A stretch of DNA of 64,000 bases, taken from positions 2,698,496 through 2,762,495 of the forward strand of contig NC_020173.2 in the NCBI RefSeq assembly GCF_000224145.3, written 5' to 3'. Position numbers and translations under genes: made by a program. The notes under the pieces were generated by a model that worked only from the letters and a program-made list of their open reading frames with translations, did not search any database and was not told the origin of the DNA. Position 1 is the stretch's first letter, and every line of letters starts with the position of its first letter. The stretch comes from Ciona intestinalis. Taxonomy: Eukaryota > Chordata > Ascidiacea > Phlebobranchia > Cionidae. Positions 61,262 through 64,000 of the stretch are shown here, one piece after another.

Positions 61262-64000
61262 GTGAGTGCTTTTGCTTTATCACCATTCATTCAACATCAT
61301 TATATTAAAATATGCGATTATATATACGGTTTTTCACTTTGGTCAGAATGTTGATTTTCTTTGAATTTTTGTGTCGAAACTTGAAATATTATTTCTTAAA
61401 ATGTAATATGTGTAGCCAAGTTTGATCTTCTAAAATGTTTGTGGTTTCCTTATATTAGTTATTTCCCATTTCTAGTAATATAATGCAGTGTTTAGTTTGT
61501 TTTAAGTTTAAGTTCAATACAAAAGCCTCATTGTAGTCAACCTGTGATTTTACTGTGGGGACGTATCAGTTACCACTTTCATGTAAAAAATGCTGTGTAA
61601 GGATTTTGTATTATGTAGTTGTGAGTCAGTAACTGCCATGTAACATCATAATAGGAAGACATGTACAGGGTTTACGCAATAAACAAAACAAAATGTCAAT
61701 TCACGGAACTGTTATGCATTTTTAATAAGCAAGCATTGGCCTAACAATGTGCTGCCAATTGAAATGCAATCGAAATTTCCCCTGATGAACCCCATTTCAT
61801 TTATGTCAAAAATAATTCTGTCGTATTGAGGTGTTTACTGAAAGTTTTTGTTACTTATATAAATTCGATTTTACTTAATTGTTAAATTTGTCCAAACAAA
61901 AGTGTCAAGTGATACTTAATTTTTATGGAACATTTTATAAACACACTTAAATACATTTTTGCTTACATTCAATATGTATATACATTAGTTATACATTCAA
62001 AATAATCCTTCAATAAAATACAAAGCACACATACAAACAAAAATGTCTTGTACTGTTGGTGGACAGTAATCTTGTATGTATGTAAACACAAGCCTTCCTA
62101 ATCTTAATACATAGGTTTGGTCTGTCACGGCATTTTAACCAAAGAATGTATGAAGTGTTTAGGTTATATGGAGACATTTTTTTTCTTGAAATTGTGTTTT
62201 TTAATATATTTTTCGATCTGTATAATCTACAGGTGTTGCATGACCTGTTATGCATACAATGTATTGAAGTGCCAAACTTTGAAAATTGTTTGCCATTACT
62301 TTTATTAACTTCAGCAAACATTGACGTATTTACCTTCCTATAAAAGTGATTCATTTGACAATTTTTATGAACATGTTTTTCACCAACACTTACCTGAACC
62401 AACCTTATAATTTATTACCGTGTATGCACTATACACATGACAGGGTATACTGGTAATTCCTGTTGATTCATTAGTCACATCAATTTTTACTTTGTGTGGA
62501 CCTTTGCCTGAATATAATGTCAATGTAGTCCTAATGACTTTGATCAATTGATTTACTTCTTCACCATATAGGCTATTTTATGGATTAAGTAATAATCATT
62601 AAGATATAAATTAAAAATAATTTATAATGGTATCATAAAACAGTCTTCATTCCCAAGTTAAAACACAGCATAATTTTTATTTAACCATTCGAATATGATA
62701 ACTAAAACTTTACAATTTCAAAATAACAAGTAAGATTTGAAACCACAGACAATATAAATTGTGCTAACTAAGGAAAATATTTTTTTTGGTTTAAAAACTA
62801 AGCCCATTACACCGTGAAGCTGTTTAATTGGTTCTATGTTCAGTTTTTTGAACCTATTCGGCCCAGTAAGTGTACGTGTCATTGCACATCCTCATATTAC
62901 CTTCATCAGCTCGCAAACTTGGGTATGTGGCTGAAACCTCATCCGTTTGTTTAACATACAAACAGTGGGTGGTTTTTTTTAATCAACTTTTTACCACACT
63001 GTACAAGCCAATGAATTATAAGGGTGGAGGATGCAATCGTGATGGATAGCTTATAATTTACTCATCTACCTTAACCACTGAAGTATTTAACTGTTACCTG
63101 ATGAAGTGATGAGATTTATTGTTGTTAAAATAGGAAAATGTTTGTTAAATTTAATGTCATACTCAATATCAATTTTTTTTTTCTTATTTAAATTTGTGTA
63201 GCTTTACGTATCGCAGAAAAAGGATAAGTTTTGTAAAAATTGTAATTAGCCTATACAGTACGTCAGTACCCTATTTTTTTAACATGAATTATTGCGCGCG
63301 TGACATCAATTGTGTAACTCCCCCCTGCAGTCGCATTTGTCTTCAAAACTCGTACGCTAGATGTCGCTGTTGCGTCATAATATGTTTTACGAACGCGTGG
63401 TTTGCATCACAAAGGTGCCCCGTAATGTGATGTCAAATAGATAGCAAGAAATAGCCACGATCAATAAATCCACACCCGTCTACCACGGAACCGACGCATT
63501 CTGCTTTATTGTAAACTGATTTACTAAAAACGTATTTTTTTATTCCATTACTGTCTAGGTTTCGTTATATACGACACGTTTGTCCCTTTTGCAACTAAAT
63601 AATTTGTAGCAACGATATTACGTATAGCATGCTCTCATTTGCATGTCTGGTATAATAGCTATTAGTCAATCAGTGGTAATGCATTTTCGGTGGTGCATTG
63701 AATCAATCTGTCTAATAGGATAATGGAAATCAAAATAATAAATTGTATTAATACCACAACCAGCGTGTTGGCGTGCACCCAGTTGATATCCATTAGTTGA
63801 ATTAGATTGGGATCAACGCAGTCCAACAGTCACACTGTTGGACCTAGTTTACAGCTCAATGTTAAATCATACGAAGCCAAAAGTTCAAGTTTGTTTCACA
63901 GCCGTTGAGGCGATAAGCCTGGATAACAGTTTTCAACATTTTAAGAAGTCAAGTGTGGGTTGTTATGAAATTCAGCTTACTTACAAAACCAATGGAGTAT
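61262..64000 (+). other. Probable intron and flank to the window end
   Basis: I find no exon that extends the His-rich gene with confidence. A CTACAG acceptor before 62233 is followed by 37 open codons and a stop, but the peptide is hydrophobic and unlike a conserved domain. An octamer-type ATTTGCAT occurs near 63638 with a nearby TATAAT; this could be chance. The last 700 bp contain no ORF of note. Confidence 0.4.

Noticed and set aside
62117..62343. Candidate second exon of the His-rich gene after CTACAG at 62232
   Set aside because: The peptide is hydrophobic, ends after 37 codons and has no conserved look.
1..64000. CRISPR array, rRNA, complete tRNA, prophage or bacterial operon
   Set aside because: No regularly spaced repeats, no rRNA core motifs and no cloverleaf-capable sequence were seen; the gene content is animal.

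Overview
The window is animal nuclear DNA: AT-rich, with intron-split genes on both strands, GT-AG junctions, AATAAA signals and no bacterial-type operons. The metazoan gene families, compact spacing, short introns in housekeeping genes and mixture of MITE-like and tRNA-like repeats fit an ascidian tunicate, most likely Ciona. The species is inferred; the gene families are read directly. Gene models were built by hand from splice sites and checked for frame continuity across every junction.

Left half (1-32770), minus strand: two ROR-type receptor tyrosine kinase genes lie head to tail. The downstream paralog (ROR A) enters the window at its signal-peptide exon (9386-9437) and runs off the left edge within the Frizzled-like cysteine-rich domain. 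The upstream paralog (ROR B, 13306-32770) is complete: 17 exons, 808 residues, with signal peptide, Ig, Frizzled CRD, kringle, transmembrane segment, kinase domain and a short tail. Its kinase keeps the Gly loop, VAIK lysine and HRD motif. It has NLG where DFG is expected and Ala for the invariant Asp of the DVWSFG motif, so it looks like a pseudokinase. Large first introns hold repeats and a few coding-like or exon-like segments.

Middle (32771-46400): a sparse 5.8 kb region with tandem repeats, MITEs and a 50-base assembly gap, then a plus-strand Dbl-family RhoGEF (38572-45873, 9 exons, 481 residues). It joins a DH domain to a PH domain of phosphoinositide-binding type.

Right third (46400-64000): a dense housekeeping cluster. 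It holds SF3A2 (minus; U2 snRNP splicing), a Hakai/CBLL1-type RING E3 (plus, intronless), an ATG4 C/D-type autophagy protease (plus, 9 exons), an RBMX/hnRNP G-like RRM protein (minus, 2 exons), POLR2F/RPB6 (plus, intronless), and the first coding exon of an unidentified His/Lys-rich protein (plus, continuing beyond the window). SF3A2, the RBMX-like protein and RPB6 act in mRNA synthesis and processing. Hakai and ATG4 act in ubiquitin and autophagy pathways. Nothing in the sequence indicates joint regulation beyond divergent promoters (SF3A2/Hakai; RBMX-like/POLR2F).

Dispersed features: six copies of a ~190-bp terminal-inverted-repeat element (MITE-like), a second short repeat family with a conserved core, tRNA-type B-box loci, a degenerate minisatellite and many TGACGTCA-like palindromes. 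No CRISPR array, rRNA or complete tRNA gene was seen.
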